Part shown: one piece after another, positions 35,706 through 45,791 of the stretch
How positions within the stretch are numbered: the first letter of the stretch is position 1
How the letters are laid out: the number at the start of each line of letters is the position of its first letter
Source of the DNA: Ahrensia kielensis DSM 5890
Lineage (GTDB): Bacteria > Pseudomonadota > Alphaproteobacteria > Rhizobiales > Rhizobiaceae
Length of the DNA: 64,000 nt
Direction: 5' to 3'
Assembly (NCBI RefSeq): GCF_000374465.1
Contig: NZ_KB894531.1
Span: 248,001-312,000, forward strand
Program-made: the position numbers and the translations under genes
The notes under the pieces: generated by a model
What the model was told of the DNA's origin: nothing
The model's input: the letters and a program-made list of their open reading frames with translations, nothing else
Databases searched by the model: none

Positions 35706-36233
35706 TTATTTTTTGGCGCGTGCAATCGAGTTAACGATTAGTTCGCGTGCTTTTTCGTGACCTTCCCATGCGCCGATTTTGACCCATTTGCCTGGCTCAA
35801 GATCTTTGTAGTGCTTGAAGAAGTGTTCAACTTGATCAAGTGTGATCTGCGGAAGATCCGTGTGTGTTATGACGTTTTCATAACGCTTTGTAAGATGGCT
35901 TGACGGAACAGCGATGATTTTTTCATCTTCGCCAGAATTGTCTTCCATGTTCAAAACGCCGATTGGGCGTACATTGATCACGCAGCCCGGTACCAATGCG
36001 CGGGTGTTCATGACCAGCACATCAATTGGGTCGCCGTCATCTGACAAAGTATGCGGCACGAAGCCGTAATTGCCCGGATATGTCATCGGCGTGTATAAAA
36101 ACCGATCTACCATGAGCGCGCCGGACGCTTTGTCCATTTCATATTTAATCGGTGAGCCGCCAACCGGCACTTCGATGATTACATTTACGTCTTCAGGTGG
36201 GTTATCACCAATCGCAATTGCGTCAATATTCAT
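35706..36233 (-). CDS. ppa: Inorganic pyrophosphatase (family I)
   Basis: Soluble Mg-dependent enzyme that hydrolyses pyrophosphate and drives biosynthesis. 175 residues, the family norm. Active-site blocks: [30 protein letters not shown], the signature DGDPIDVLV and EDEKIIAVP. The ATG at 36233 is preceded by CTGGAG about 8 bases away; an upstream start at 36269 would add 12 residues not typical of the family. Convergent with yggT. Confidence 0.96.
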   Translation of the reverse strand: MNIDAIAIGDNPPEDVNVIIEVPVGGSPIKYEMDKASGALMVDRFLYTPMTYPGNYGFVPHTLSDDGDPIDVLVMNTRALVPGCVINVRPIGVLNMEDNSGEDEKIIAVPSSHLTKRYENVITHTDLPQITLDQVEHFFKHYKDLEPGKWVKIGAWEGHEKARELIVNSIARAKK

Positions 36234-36358
36234 TGATTTATCTCCAGTTGCGCTCTGATAAACCGTCAAAAGCGTTGGTGCAACATAGACGAAGGCTAAA
36301 TTTGTATCTGGACTGCTTTTCTGAAATCGTTAGATTTCATTTAAATTGGGAGATTGAA

Positions 36359-36973
36359 ATGCGTAAACTGTTGATTTCAGGTCTAGTCGGTTTTCAAATC
36401 ATTGCTGCGCCGTCCTTTGCGCAGGAAATAGCCATGAGCACGGAAGTCTCTAGTGTCTATACGGATCTCAACATTGATGAAGCCTGCGTCGCCTATCAGA
36501 TGGATATGCTGGGCGGTAGTTTCGCTTGTTCGGGCTATAAGGGTTACAGCGTCATTTTTCAGGAAGGCGATGCACGCGAATCTGTATTTTATGGCTTTGT
36601 TGGGGATTGGTTTGGCGAAGGCGCGTTTGAAAGCTTTCAAGCTTTTAACAATGTTGGCGATAAAATCGAATGGCGCTTAGTGGGCGATATTCCCTATGCC
36701 GCAATCTTGCGTTGGCATATTTCTGCCGAAGATGGCACTGCAGACGGCGATCAGGGCCAAGTTTTGGTCGTCTCTAAGGTTGCACAGCCTGCTGTGGGCG
36801 ATGGCTGCGTTGTTGGCTATGTGGATGCGCTTGAAAACGAAAATGCCAATGAAATGGCACGCGAGGTTGCTGATAGTTTGGCAAGGGATTTCCGCTGCCG
36901 GATTGATGAGCCTGAATTTCACGGCAATGAAGGGCTGGCTGCAGGTTTCCCGATGCGGACTTTCGGGCCTTAA
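36359..36973 (+). CDS. Conserved secreted protein of unknown function
   Basis: A 204-residue protein with a signal peptide (MRKLLISGLVGFQIIAAPSFA|QE, cleavage near 21). The mature part has four cysteines (in DEACVAY, FACSGY, GDGCVVGY and FRCRID), suggesting two disulfides in the periplasm, and several Gly/Trp-rich strands (VFYGFVGDWFGEGAFESF). I do not recognise a named family. The ATG at 36359 has GGGAG 6 bases upstream; the frame is open earlier but that part covers the ppa promoter. It ends 4 bp from the convergent acetyltransferase. Confidence 0.82.
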   Translation: MRKLLISGLVGFQIIAAPSFAQEIAMSTEVSSVYTDLNIDEACVAYQMDMLGGSFACSGYKGYSVIFQEGDARESVFYGFVGDWFGEGAFESFQAFNNVGDKIEWRLVGDIPYAAILRWHISAEDGTADGDQGQVLVVSKVAQPAVGDGCVVGYVDALENENANEMAREVADSLARDFRCRIDEPEFHGNEGLAAGFPMRTFGP

Positions 36974-36976
36974 GCT

Positions 36977-37486
36977 CTATTCCCAAACGTATGCGATTTT
37001 GCGCAAAGTGCGTCCGGCAAATGTCTCATAGCCTTCAGCAATGTCTTTGCCGCCCATATTGCCGTAAAAATCAAGCGCGCCGGAATTATCTTCCAGTGCC
37101 CAGACAACAAGTCCGGTGCAACGCAGTGTTTTGAGCCGTGCACGGGCTGCATTAAACAGCTTTGAGCCAAGGCCAACGCCTTGATATTCAGGGCGCAGAT
37201 AAATTTCGTAAATTTCGCCGTCCTGCGGCAATGCGCGGGCGCGGTTAAGCCCAAAAGTCACATAGCCGGCAATCTGGCCGCCGCCCATATCAAGCACCAT
37301 TACAGATGTGCCGCGATCAATGGCGCGTGCCCACCAGCGTTGATCACGCCGATTAATCATCTCACGCAAGGACTGATAGGGGATGATACCCGCATAGGTA
37401 TAATCCCACGCAGAAGCGTGGGTTTGGGATATGGCCTCGGCATCGCTACGCTCTGCTGGCCTGATGTCAATGGTCAATGCGGTCAT
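36977..37486 (-). CDS. GNAT-family N-acetyltransferase
   Basis: About 169 residues of the GNAT fold: N-terminal IDIRPAERSDAEAISQTHAS followed by AW, beta4 GEIYEIYLRPEYQGVGLGSK followed by LF (the acetyl-CoA pyrophosphate loop), and a C-terminal ALDFYGNMGGKDIAEGYETF. Substrate unknown. The start is uncertain: ATG 37486 begins just before the domain but lacks a clear ribosome-binding site; ATG 37507 would add seven residues and lies next to the typA terminator. Confidence 0.88.
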   Translation of the reverse strand: MTALTIDIRPAERSDAEAISQTHASAWDYTYAGIIPYQSLREMINRRDQRWWARAIDRGTSVMVLDMGGGQIAGYVTFGLNRARALPQDGEIYEIYLRPEYQGVGLGSKLFNAARARLKTLRCTGLVVWALEDNSGALDFYGNMGGKDIAEGYETFAGRTLRKIAYVWE

Positions 37487-37513
37487 GGTTAAAGAACCAT
37501 GAGTCATTAAACA

Positions 37514-37536
37514 AAACCCCGCAAGATGCGGGGTTT
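37514..37536 (-). terminator. Rho-independent terminator of typA
   Basis: AAACCCCGC and GCGGGGTTT form a perfect 9-bp stem with a 5-base loop. On the minus strand it is followed by TTGTTTAATG, and it lies 57 bp after the typA stop. Confidence 0.85.
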
Positions 37537-37592
37537 AATATTAACAGATGTTCACAAGTCGTTTGCTCAGACGTGTGTTTTGGCTTGCAAAA

Positions 37593-39413
37593 TTAGCCGT
37601 CAGATTTCGACTTTGCCAAGCGTTTGCGATCAATTGGATCAAGGTGAATTTTACGCAGACGAATTGTTTTCGGTGTTACTTCCACCAATTCATCGTCCTG
37701 AATCCATGACAAAGCGCGTTCAAGAGACATTGCCTGCGGCGTTGTCAGTTTAACCGCTTCATCTTTACCAGATGCACGCATGTTGGTGAGTTTCTTGCCC
37801 TTAAGGACGTTCACTTCCAAATCGTTTTCGCGCATGTGAATGCCGATGATCATGCCTTGGTAAACTTTAACGCCTGCGCCAATGATCATTGGGCCGCGAT
37901 CTTCCAAGTTGAACAATGCAAATGATACTGATTCGCCCTGATCGTTGGAAATCAGAACGCCTTGCGTCCGTCCGCCAATATCGCCCTTATATGGCACATA
38001 ATCATGGAACAAACGGTTCATGATGGCAGTACCTTTGGTATCGGTCATCAATTCTGATTGATAGCCGATGAGGCCGCGTGTTGGCGCATGGAACACCAAA
38101 CGAACACGGTTGCCGCCTGATGGTTTCAATTCAAGCATATCGCCTTTGCGCTCGTTCATTTTCTGAACAACAACGCCGGAATGTTCTTCATCAACGTCGA
38201 TGACAACTTCTTCCACTGGCTCTAGGCGTTCGCCGTTTTCACCTTTGTGGAAAACAACGCGTGGACGCGATACGGCAAATTCAAAACCTTCGCGGCGCAT
38301 TGTTTCGATCAAAACAGCAAGCTGCAATTCGCCTCGGCCTGAAACATAGAACGAGTCTTTGTCTTCGGCTTCTTCGATTTTAAGCGCAACGTTACCTTCA
38401 GCTTCTTTAAACAGGCGGTCACGAATAACGCGGCTTGTTACCTTGTCGCCTTCAGTACCGGCATAAGGTGAATCGTTGACGATAAAGCTCATTGTCACGG
38501 TTGGCGGGTCAATTGGCTGTGCTGTGAGCGCTTCGCTGATTGACGGGTCGCAATATGTGTCCGCAACAGTACCTTTTTGAAGGCCTGCAATCGCAACGAT
38601 GTCGCCAGCATGGGCTTCTTCAAGCGTTGTACGCTCAAGACCGCGGAAAGCGAGGATTTTTGAAATACGGCCAGTTTCAACTGTTTTGCCGTCTTGTGCC
38701 AGCACTTTAACAGCTTGGTTTGGCTTGATCGAACCAGAATGGATACGGCCCGTAATCATGCGACCAAGGAAGTTGTTTGATTCAAGCAATGTACCGATCA
38801 TGCGGAACGGACCTTCGCCAACGCTTGGCTTCGGTACATGTTTGAGCACGAGGTCGAGCAATGGCTCAAGGCTTGAGTTTTCTGGTTGATCTGGCACATC
38901 GGCCATCCAGCCAGCACGGCCTGAACCGTAAAGGATTGGGAAGTCGAGCTGCTCATCGTTTGCATCCAATGCAGCGAACAGGTCAAACACTTCGTTGACA
39001 ACTTCTTCGTGACGTCCATCTGGACGGTCGATCTTGTTGATCGCAACGATTGGCTTCAAGCCAACTTTAAGCGCTTTGCCAACAACGAATTTTGTCTGAG
39101 GCATTGGGCCTTCGGCCGCATCGACCAGAACGATCGCACCATCAACCATAGACAGGATACGTTCTACTTCGCCGCCAAAGTCGGCGTGGCCTGGTGTATC
39201 AACGATGTTGATGCGGTGGCCTTTCCACTCGATGGAAGTCGCTTTGGCAAGAATTGTAATGCCGCGTTCTTTTTCGATGTCACCTGAGTCCATCGCGCGT
39301 TCTTGAACGCGCTCGTTCTCGCGGTAGACGCCAGATTGTTTCAATAATTCGTCAACCAGTGTTGTTTTGCCGTGGTCAACGTGCGCGATGATCGCAATGT
39401 TGCGAAGTTCCAT
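37593..39413 (-). CDS. typA: Ribosome-associated GTPase TypA/BipA
   Basis: Translational GTPase (606 residues) of the EF-G/LepA class, involved in ribosome assembly and stress or cold responses. G1 is [10 protein letters not shown], the switch-II block is [16 protein letters not shown]4 is NKIDRPD, and the BipA-specific C-terminal domain contains [21 protein letters not shown] start at [15 protein letters not shown] (39413), with GGA about 9 bases ahead; an ATG at 39419 is nearly as possible, and the longer frame to 39467 is not family-like. Confidence 0.96.
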   Translation of the reverse strand: MELRNIAIIAHVDHGKTTLVDELLKQSGVYRENERVQERAMDSGDIEKERGITILAKATSIEWKGHRINIVDTPGHADFGGEVERILSMVDGAIVLVDAAEGPMPQTKFVVGKALKVGLKPIVAINKIDRPDGRHEEVVNEVFDLFAALDANDEQLDFPILYGSGRAGWMADVPDQPENSSLEPLLDLVLKHVPKPSVGEGPFRMIGTLLESNNFLGRMITGRIHSGSIKPNQAVKVLAQDGKTVETGRISKILAFRGLERTTLEEAHAGDIVAIAGLQKGTVADTYCDPSISEALTAQPIDPPTVTMSFIVNDSPYAGTEGDKVTSRVIRDRLFKEAEGNVALKIEEAEDKDSFYVSGRGELQLAVLIETMRREGFEFAVSRPRVVFHKGENGERLEPVEEVVIDVDEEHSGVVVQKMNERKGDMLELKPSGGNRVRLVFHAPTRGLIGYQSELMTDTKGTAIMNRLFHDYVPYKGDIGGRTQGVLISNDQGESVSFALFNLEDRGPMIIGAGVKVYQGMIIGIHMRENDLEVNVLKGKKLTNMRASGKDEAVKLTTPQAMSLERALSWIQDDELVEVTPKTIRLRKIHLDPIDRKRLAKSKSDG

Positions 39414-39437
39414 GTTCATTTTCCGGATATGATTTAA

Positions 39438-39463
39438 GCGGCACAAAAGCCAATTTGTGCCGC
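39438..39463. repeat. 10-bp perfect hairpin between M3 peptidase and typA
   Basis: GCGGCACAAA (39438-39447) pairs perfectly with TTTGTGCCGC (39454-39463), with a 6-base loop. It follows the M3 peptidase stop by 59 bp and precedes the typA start by 25 bp, so it is either a terminator of the former or part of the typA leader. The U-run after it is weak. Confidence 0.65.
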
Positions 39464-39521
39464 TCATAGACGAGTTTGTGCGCTGCGAAAACCCTTAAGC
39501 GCAAAATAGTGCTCTATTTGG

Positions 39522-41561
39522 TTAAATCAGACCACGCCCTTTAAGCATTGCATCGGGGGTTGGAAGCTTGCCGCGGAAGCCAATATAGGCATCTTTTGGC
39601 TCCATTGTGGCCCCTGAAGAGTAGATATTATCCAGTAAACGCTTGGCGAGTTCAGGATCAAACGCATCGCCTTTTTCTTCAAAAGCTAGGAAAGCATCAG
39701 CATCCAGCACTTCTGACCACATATAAGAGTAATATCCTGCCGCATAACCATCACCAGAGAAGATATGCTGGAAGTGCGGTGAACGGTGACGCATCGCAAT
39801 TGGGGCGGGCTTGCCTATTTTTGCCAATAGCTCGGCTTCAAACGCGGCCGGATTTTCCACACCTGTGTCATTTTGGTGATAGGCCATGTCGACCATCGCC
39901 GATGTGGTATATTCAACCGTATCATGGCCAATATTGAATGTAGTTGCTGCTAAAACCTTGTCGAGCAAGGCTTTTGGCATTGGTTTTCCTGTTTCTTTGT
40001 GGGTTGCAAATTCGTTCATCACGGCTGGCACAGTCATCCAGTGCTCATAAAGCTGCGATGGTAATTCCACAAAATCGCGCGACACACTTGTGCCGGACAG
40101 CGACGGATAGGTGACATTTGACAACATGCCATGCAGCGCGTGGCCAAATTCGTGAAACAATGTGCGCGCATCATCAAAGGACAAAAATGCTTCTTGCCCT
40201 TTTGGCGGTTTGGCAAAATTCATCGTGTTGGTGATAATCGCAGATTTGCCGAGCAATTTAGATTGGTATTGCATCGCGCTCATCCACGCGCCGGAACGCT
40301 TTGATGGCCGTGCAAAATAATCGCCAATAAACATTGCTTGATGTTCACCATCGGCATTTTTCACTTCCCAAATACGGGCATCGGGATGATGTAGCGGTAT
40401 TCCCTCTTTTTCTTCAAATTTTAGACCAAACAAGCGACCTGCGACGCTAAATGCGGCCTCGATCATATTTTCAAGGCGCATATAAGGGCGCACTTCGTCA
40501 TCAGAATAGGCAAAGCGTGTGCTGCGAATCTTTTCTGCATAATAGCGCCAGTCCCAGCCTGCCAAATCAGCATTGTCGCCGCTCTCACGCATGAGCTTTT
40601 CAATGTCTGCTGCTTCTTCTTCAGCGCGTGTCTTGGCTTTTTCCCACACTGTTTGCAAAAGCTCGTTTACGGCTTCAGGCGTTTTGGCCATTGTGCCATC
40701 GAGTTTGAGGGCTGCAAAACTGTCGTGTCCAAGCAGTTTGGCGCGGGTGGCCCGAAGCTTCAGCGTTTCGGCGATGATCGGGCGATTATCGCTTTCTCCA
40801 TCATTTTCACCGCGTGCTATCCATGCCTTATAGGCTTTTTCGCGCAAATCACGGCGATCTGAGTGGGTTAGGAACGGCGATACAAGCGATCGGCTGAGCG
40901 TCACGGCATATTGACCGTCTTTGCCACGGCTTGAGGCTTCTGAGGCCATGGCGTCTTTCAGCGATGTTGGCAGGCCTGTTAAATCGTCTTGGCCCAAAAA
41001 CATCACCCAGTCAGCTTCATCTTTAAGAACATTTTGGCCAAATTGCGTGCCAAGACCTGCGAGCTTTTCATTGACGGCGATGAGCTTTTGCTGTTCTTCG
41101 CCCTCTAATGCAGCACCCATCCGCACAAAGCTTTTGTGGTGTTTTTTCAAGAGCTGCGCTTGCTCAACGGTTAAATTCAGCGCGTCGCGCTTGTTCCAAA
41201 GCGTATCAATGCGCTCAAATAGTTTTTTGTTTTTGGCGATTTCACCGGCATGGCGGGCAAAAAGCGGTGAAAATTCACGCTCTAATTTTTGAATGGTAGC
41301 GTTTGTATCGTTGCCAGCTTTAACAAAAAACAGCGTGGCGGCACGGTTTAGAATTTCACCGGTGCGCTCTAGCGCTTCAATCGTATTTTCAAATGTTGGC
41401 GCGTCAGGATTGTTTGCAATTTCTTCGGCTTGCGCAAGATTGGCTTTAAAGCCTTGGCGTATTGCGGGGCCAAAATCATCGTCCTTAATGGCATCAAAAC
41501 GGGGCATGCCGAACGGACCATCCCACTGGGTAAGGGCCACGTTAATATTTGAATCGGTCAT
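39522..41561 (-). CDS. M3-family zinc metallopeptidase (oligopeptidase A / Dcp type)
   Basis: A 679-residue cytoplasmic oligopeptidase that degrades short peptides, including processed signal peptides. The zinc motif HEFGHALHGML is intact, with a third ligand expected in the downstream SQLYEHW helix; other landmarks are TQWDGPFGMPRFDAI at the start and FSGDGYAAGYYSYMWSEVLD followed by ADAF near the end. The ATG at 41561 has AGGAG 6 bases upstream, better than the start at 41615. Whether it is PrlC-like or Dcp-like cannot be settled by eye. Confidence 0.94.
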   Translation of the reverse strand: MTDSNINVALTQWDGPFGMPRFDAIKDDDFGPAIRQGFKANLAQAEEIANNPDAPTFENTIEALERTGEILNRAATLFFVKAGNDTNATIQKLEREFSPLFARHAGEIAKNKKLFERIDTLWNKRDALNLTVEQAQLLKKHHKSFVRMGAALEGEEQQKLIAVNEKLAGLGTQFGQNVLKDEADWVMFLGQDDLTGLPTSLKDAMASEASSRGKDGQYAVTLSRSLVSPFLTHSDRRDLREKAYKAWIARGENDGESDNRPIIAETLKLRATRAKLLGHDSFAALKLDGTMAKTPEAVNELLQTVWEKAKTRAEEEAADIEKLMRESGDNADLAGWDWRYYAEKIRSTRFAYSDDEVRPYMRLENMIEAAFSVAGRLFGLKFEEKEGIPLHHPDARIWEVKNADGEHQAMFIGDYFARPSKRSGAWMSAMQYQSKLLGKSAIITNTMNFAKPPKGQEAFLSFDDARTLFHEFGHALHGMLSNVTYPSLSGTSVSRDFVELPSQLYEHWMTVPAVMNEFATHKETGKPMPKALLDKVLAATTFNIGHDTVEYTTSAMVDMAYHQNDTGVENPAAFEAELLAKIGKPAPIAMRHRSPHFQHIFSGDGYAAGYYSYMWSEVLDADAFLAFEEKGDAFDPELAKRLLDNIYSSGATMEPKDAYIGFRGKLPTPDAMLKGRGLI

Positions 41562-41653
41562 TTTTGCTCCTGATGTTTGTCGGTACTTATCTGAGAGGTA
41601 AGCAGCCTTGCGCACTATTCCAAGGCCAAGCAGTCCTCAAATAATTTCGAATG

Positions 41654-43009
41654 TTATGTCTTAATCTGGCGGTAGCGGTCATTGATGGTTTCGCGCACAG
41701 CATCCCACAAAAGCGAGAAGGATTGGAAACTTTCATCGGTGACTTCGTCGGTATCAAGCGCGATGACAACTGTTTGCAAAATATTGCTCAAATCTACTTT
41801 TAGAAGATCAAGTTCATCGGCTTCATCGGCAAGCATTGCCTGTTTTTGAATGTCGAGCAATTGGTAATTATAAATATCGGCTTTGTTCTTCTGGCTGCTC
41901 ACAAAGCGTGATCTAAGCGCAAACAAACCCGATAGCAGAAGCGTGAGAACCGTAACGCCCAGCGCGAGCGGTTCGGCGTTTTCCTGCACGAAGCTTGGCT
42001 GATCGCGGTTATAAAAAGCCTGTGCACCCTCATGTAGCGGAACAGAAAGCCCTCGTGTTTCGTCTGGCGCGCTGATGGCAGAGGCGAGTGCGAACCGGAT
42101 GGTCAGGTCGAGCCGGTTTTCAAACATAATGCGCGTTAATTCGCGTATCGCTTCTGGGTCAACATCTGCGCGCGTGACCAAAATGCGTTTTACCGCTGAT
42201 GTCGGCGTATCGTGTCCGGGCACAGGTGTTGCACCGGTAAACGCACCTTTGGGAATGTTTGCCGTGGTCAAAAATGGACGTTTAAGCGCAATTGCTTCTG
42301 CTTGTGCAATCGGCAGATAACGTAGTTTGATGCTTTTAAGCTGGGCATCCTCGAACAGCCTAATCAACGGCATATCGCGCAATGAGCGCACCGTAAATAA
42401 AGCATCTATTTGGCCGCTCAGTAGCTTTTTAGCGCCAATATTAAAGGGTTCAGCCTTCCAGCGCATTTGGTCAATTGGCAAATCATAATGATCGCCAATG
42501 ACCCAAAAAGAGCGAAAACCATCGCTGCCATATTCAGGCACCGAGATTTGAATATTTGTGAGATCAGTTACAGTAAATGCTGGCGCATCATCGCGGACAA
42601 TGATTTGGAAAACGTCTGGATAAAGTTCAGCCACACCGCGCACATCGGCAACAACGGGTGTGTCAGAGCGTATGACAGCTGCATCAATTTCACCCTTGTT
42701 TAAAAGAGCGATATTTTGTGAGCCGTCGCGTGTCGACTTGATGTTGAGACGTAATTCATCTGAATGGCGCAGCACAACTTGTCTGACTTCGCTGAGAAGA
42801 TTGAAGGCGTCCGAACCAAATGGTCCGGCGCCTATTGTTAGTGTGTTGGGCTCTTGTTCGCGGTTAAGCCAAAGCCAGCCGCCAACCGAGCTTATTGCAA
42901 GAATGAAAAGCGCAATGAATGCAAAAAGCCGATTGGATTTCCCTTGTTTGGAGGCTGCGTTGACAGCCGCCGTATCAATGGGAACCCTGCTAGCTGCTTT
43001 TTTAGACAC
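41654..43009 (-). CDS. Membrane-anchored TAXI-family (TRAP-type) solute-binding protein
   Basis: A 451-residue protein with an uncleaved N-terminal helix (about 28-48), a TAXI-type ligand-binding domain (LTIGAGPFGSDAF; IALLNKGEIDAAVIRSD; SVPEYGSDGFRSFW; AKKLLSGQIDALF), then a second membrane helix (about 349-369) and a helical cytoplasmic tail of about 80 residues (NKADIYNYQLLDIQKQAML). Ordinary TAXI proteins are free in the periplasm and work with a DctM-type permease; none is encoded nearby. The layout, with a periplasmic sensor domain held by two helices and a cytoplasmic tail, suggests ligand sensing rather than transport (inference). It lies 13 bp after argG on the same strand. Confidence 0.86.
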   Translation of the reverse strand: MSKKAASRVPIDTAAVNAASKQGKSNRLFAFIALFILAISSVGGWLWLNREQEPNTLTIGAGPFGSDAFNLLSEVRQVVLRHSDELRLNIKSTRDGSQNIALLNKGEIDAAVIRSDTPVVADVRGVAELYPDVFQIIVRDDAPAFTVTDLTNIQISVPEYGSDGFRSFWVIGDHYDLPIDQMRWKAEPFNIGAKKLLSGQIDALFTVRSLRDMPLIRLFEDAQLKSIKLRYLPIAQAEAIALKRPFLTTANIPKGAFTGATPVPGHDTPTSAVKRILVTRADVDPEAIRELTRIMFENRLDLTIRFALASAISAPDETRGLSVPLHEGAQAFYNRDQPSFVQENAEPLALGVTVLTLLLSGLFALRSRFVSSQKNKADIYNYQLLDIQKQAMLADEADELDLLKVDLSNILQTVVIALDTDEVTDESFQSFSLLWDAVRETINDRYRQIKT

Positions 43010-43022
43010 TGCGCTGTTCCAT

Positions 43023-44249
43023 TTATGCTTTCAGGTTACGCGCAGCGAGCGTGCGTAGGCGCAAAGCGTTCAACTTGATAAAGCCATTGGCGTCTTTTTG
43101 ATCATAAGCGCCTTGGTCATCTTCAAAGGTAACGAGTGCTTCAGAATAAAGCGATTTATCGCTTTCGCGGCCCGTAACAATCACATTGCCTTTGTAGAGT
43201 TTCAGGCGAACTTTGCCTTCAACATAGTGCTGTGAATGGTCAATGGCTGCCTGAAGCATTTCGCGCTCTGGTGAGAACCAGAAGCCGTTATAAATCAGTT
43301 CAGCATAGCGCGGCATCAATTCATCTTTAAGGTGCGCTGCGCCGCGGTCCAGCGTGAGCGATTCCATCGCGCGGTGTGCAGCCAGAAGAATTGTGCCGCC
43401 TGGTGTTTCATAAACGCCGCGTGATTTCATGCCGACAAAACGGTTTTCAACCAGATCAAGACGGCCAATGCCATTGTCACGGCCAAGATCGTTGAGCTTC
43501 GCAAAGAGAGTTGCTGCGCTTAAGCGTTCGCCGTTGAGCGCAATTGCATCGCCTTTTTCAAATTCGATCTCAATGTCTGTTGCCACATCAGGCGCATCCA
43601 TTGGTGAAACCGTGCGCATATGCACATATTCAGGCGCTTCAACCCAAGGATCTTCCAACACTTTGCCTTCAGAAGATGAATGCAGAAGGTTTGCATCAAC
43701 AGAAAACGGCGCTTCGCCGAGTTTGTCTTTTGGCACAGGGATCTGATTTTCTTCGGCAAACTTTAAAAGGTCTGTCCGTGATTTAAATGTCCAATCGCGC
43801 CAAGGGGCAATGACTTTAATGTTCGGGTTTAGCGCATAGGCAGAAAGTTCGAAGCGAACTTGGTCGTTGCCTTTTCCGGTTGCACCATGGGCAATAGCGT
43901 CGGCACCCGTTTCTTGCGCAATCTCAACGAGACGTTTTGAAATAAGCGGCCGTGCGATGGATGTGCCTAGGAGGTATACACCTTCATAAGTCGCATTGGC
44001 GCGGAACATTGGAAACACGAAATCAGAGATGAATTCTTCGCGCACATCTTCAACAAAGATTTCCTTGATGCCAAGCAGCTCGGCTTTTTTGCGCGCTGGC
44101 TCTAGTTCTTCACCCTGACCAAGATCGGCAGTGAAGGTAACAACTTCGGCGTTAAGCTCTGTTTGCAGCCATTTGAGGATGATGGAAGTATCCAATCCAC
44201 CAGAATAGGCCAGCACTACTTTTTTTACATCTTTAATAGTTTTCGACAT
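43023..44249 (-). CDS. argG: Argininosuccinate synthase
   Basis: Joins citrulline and aspartate in arginine synthesis, using ATP. 408 residues: the P-loop [15 protein letters not shown] is at the N-terminus, followed by [33 protein letters not shown] and the late [14 protein letters not shown]. Start at ATG 44249 with GGA 8-10 bases upstream; the frame extends to 44294 but family members begin here. Followed on the same strand by the TAXI-type gene after only 13 bp. Confidence 0.96.
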   Translation of the reverse strand: MSKTIKDVKKVVLAYSGGLDTSIILKWLQTELNAEVVTFTADLGQGEELEPARKKAELLGIKEIFVEDVREEFISDFVFPMFRANATYEGVYLLGTSIARPLISKRLVEIAQETGADAIAHGATGKGNDQVRFELSAYALNPNIKVIAPWRDWTFKSRTDLLKFAEENQIPVPKDKLGEAPFSVDANLLHSSSEGKVLEDPWVEAPEYVHMRTVSPMDAPDVATDIEIEFEKGDAIALNGERLSAATLFAKLNDLGRDNGIGRLDLVENRFVGMKSRGVYETPGGTILLAAHRAMESLTLDRGAAHLKDELMPRYAELIYNGFWFSPEREMLQAAIDHSQHYVEGKVRLKLYKGNVIVTGRESDKSLYSEALVTFEDDQGAYDQKDANGFIKLNALRLRTLAARNLKA

Positions 44250-44324
44250 CAGTTTTTCCAGTTTGGGAATGTTTGGAGCGTTTGGCCGCACCATATTGGG
44301 ATTTGCCGTTAGCGCAAGTTCGCT

Positions 44325-45071
44325 TTAGCGCGACATGCGCCATTTTTGAATTCGTTCGAAAGCAATCGCCAATATGCTACAGGTGATCAGTGTTGTTATA
44401 TAGCCCAGTAATACATCTGAAATGAAGTGCGCGCCAAATGTGACGCGTAGCAAGGCCATGGCCGCACCAAGAATAAACAGTGCGATGTAAGCAGGTTTAC
44501 GCCAGCGCGGTGCAAACAGTAGCCCGCAACATAATAGCCATCCGCCGGCAGCAGCTTCGCCAGACGGGAAAGAGCAGTTCGATACGCATTGTCCAATAAA
44601 ATCGCCAGCAAGTGTAAAGTCACTCTTGCCACCAAAATCGATGATATCGCGCGGGCGCACACGGCCAAAATTCTCTTTAAAGCCGCTATTGACGACCAGT
44701 AAAGTACCGATGATCAGATTGGCGAGAACCAAGGACTGTTTGCGAAAAGCGCTATCAACGGCCCGTTTTCCCTTATAATAGCTGTAAATCAGCAAGATGA
44801 TTAAGCCAACGCCAATGAAGACAGGCGCTCGGTGCAAAATATTGCGGATGGTGGCCATGATGGAATTCATCGCGACTGGAAAGCCAAAGCATGGCTGCGT
44901 TGCCGCATTCGCCGAACATGCAACCTCATGATAAAAGAAGTTTGCAACCGCCATATCGATGGCCGGATAAGTGCGAAAGAACACCAATATCGCTGACCAT
45001 AAAAAGAGCATCGCTATCAAGAATAGCGGTTTGCTCCAAAACCCAAATCCGTTATCACTTTGTGTCTGCAC
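44325..45071 (-). CDS. PAP2-family membrane phosphatase
   Basis: A 248-residue integral-membrane phosphatase with about six helices. The three PAP2 motifs are KENFGRVRPRD, CSFPSGEAAAGGW and RVTFGAHFISDVLLGY. The second motif has Glu where the classical PSGH has His, the residue that protonates the leaving group. Substrates of relatives include undecaprenyl pyrophosphate, phosphatidylglycerol phosphate and lipid A phosphates; which applies here is unknown. It is divergent from the LysE gene, with 72 bp between. Confidence 0.88.
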   Translation of the reverse strand: MQTQSDNGFGFWSKPLFLIAMLFLWSAILVFFRTYPAIDMAVANFFYHEVACSANAATQPCFGFPVAMNSIMATIRNILHRAPVFIGVGLIILLIYSYYKGKRAVDSAFRKQSLVLANLIIGTLLVVNSGFKENFGRVRPRDIIDFGGKSDFTLAGDFIGQCVSNCSFPSGEAAAGGWLLCCGLLFAPRWRKPAYIALFILGAAMALLRVTFGAHFISDVLLGYITTLITCSILAIAFERIQKWRMSR

Positions 45072-45143
45072 TTTTCTGCCTTTCGTTTAGGCGGGGTTTG
45101 GCATGGGATGTCCCATCAGGGCAAGTAATATTGGAAAACGATT

Positions 45144-45791
45144 ATGCTATCATATGTTCCTTCAATTGCGGTGCTTTTGCAGTTCGCATTGGCTAGCGCA
45201 ATTCTTGCTGTGACACCTGGTCCTGACATGGCGCTTTATGTTGGGCGGGCGATCACCCATAGCCGTGCGGCGGGCCTTGCCTGCTTTGGCGGTGCGGTGA
45301 CAGGTATTCTTATCCATACGATGTTGGTTGCGCTTGGCTTGTCTGCATTACTCGTCGCGGCACCCACCGCATTTTTGGCACTTAAGATCGTCGGTGCGGG
45401 CTATCTGATTTGGTTGGCCTATCAATCCGTCCGTCACGGTTCATCGTTTACCCCGCGCAGCGGCAAGACAACCAAAGTTGGCTCTTTATGGGGCCATTAT
45501 TTGACCGGTATCGGCATCAATATTTTGAACCCGAAAATCGTGATTTTCTTCCTGACATTCTTGCCACAGTTCGTATCGGCAGATGACCCTCATGCGCCGG
45601 GCAAACTGGTGTTTTTGGGCGTATTCTTTTTGTGTGTGGCGATTCCGATTATTCTGCCAATGATATTTATGGCGAACCGTTTTTCAGCGTTTTTAATCAG
45701 TAGCCCGCGTATTATGCGCGCAATGGACTGGACATTGGCAAGTGTGTTTGGTGCATTCGCGGTGAAAATTCTGACAACTCAGGCGCGGTGA
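45144..45791 (+). CDS. LysE/RhtB-family amino-acid exporter
   Basis: A 215-residue permease with about six membrane helices and the family start ALASAILAVTPGPDMALYVG followed by RAITHSRAAGL, then GIGINILNPKIVIFFLTFLP. Relatives export basic or neutral amino acids or homoserine lactones. Its 3' end overlaps the opposite-strand membrane protein gene by 13 bp. Substrate not deducible. Confidence 0.93.
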   Translation: MLSYVPSIAVLLQFALASAILAVTPGPDMALYVGRAITHSRAAGLACFGGAVTGILIHTMLVALGLSALLVAAPTAFLALKIVGAGYLIWLAYQSVRHGSSFTPRSGKTTKVGSLWGHYLTGIGINILNPKIVIFFLTFLPQFVSADDPHAPGKLVFLGVFFLCVAIPIILPMIFMANRFSAFLISSPRIMRAMDWTLASVFGAFAVKILTTQAR

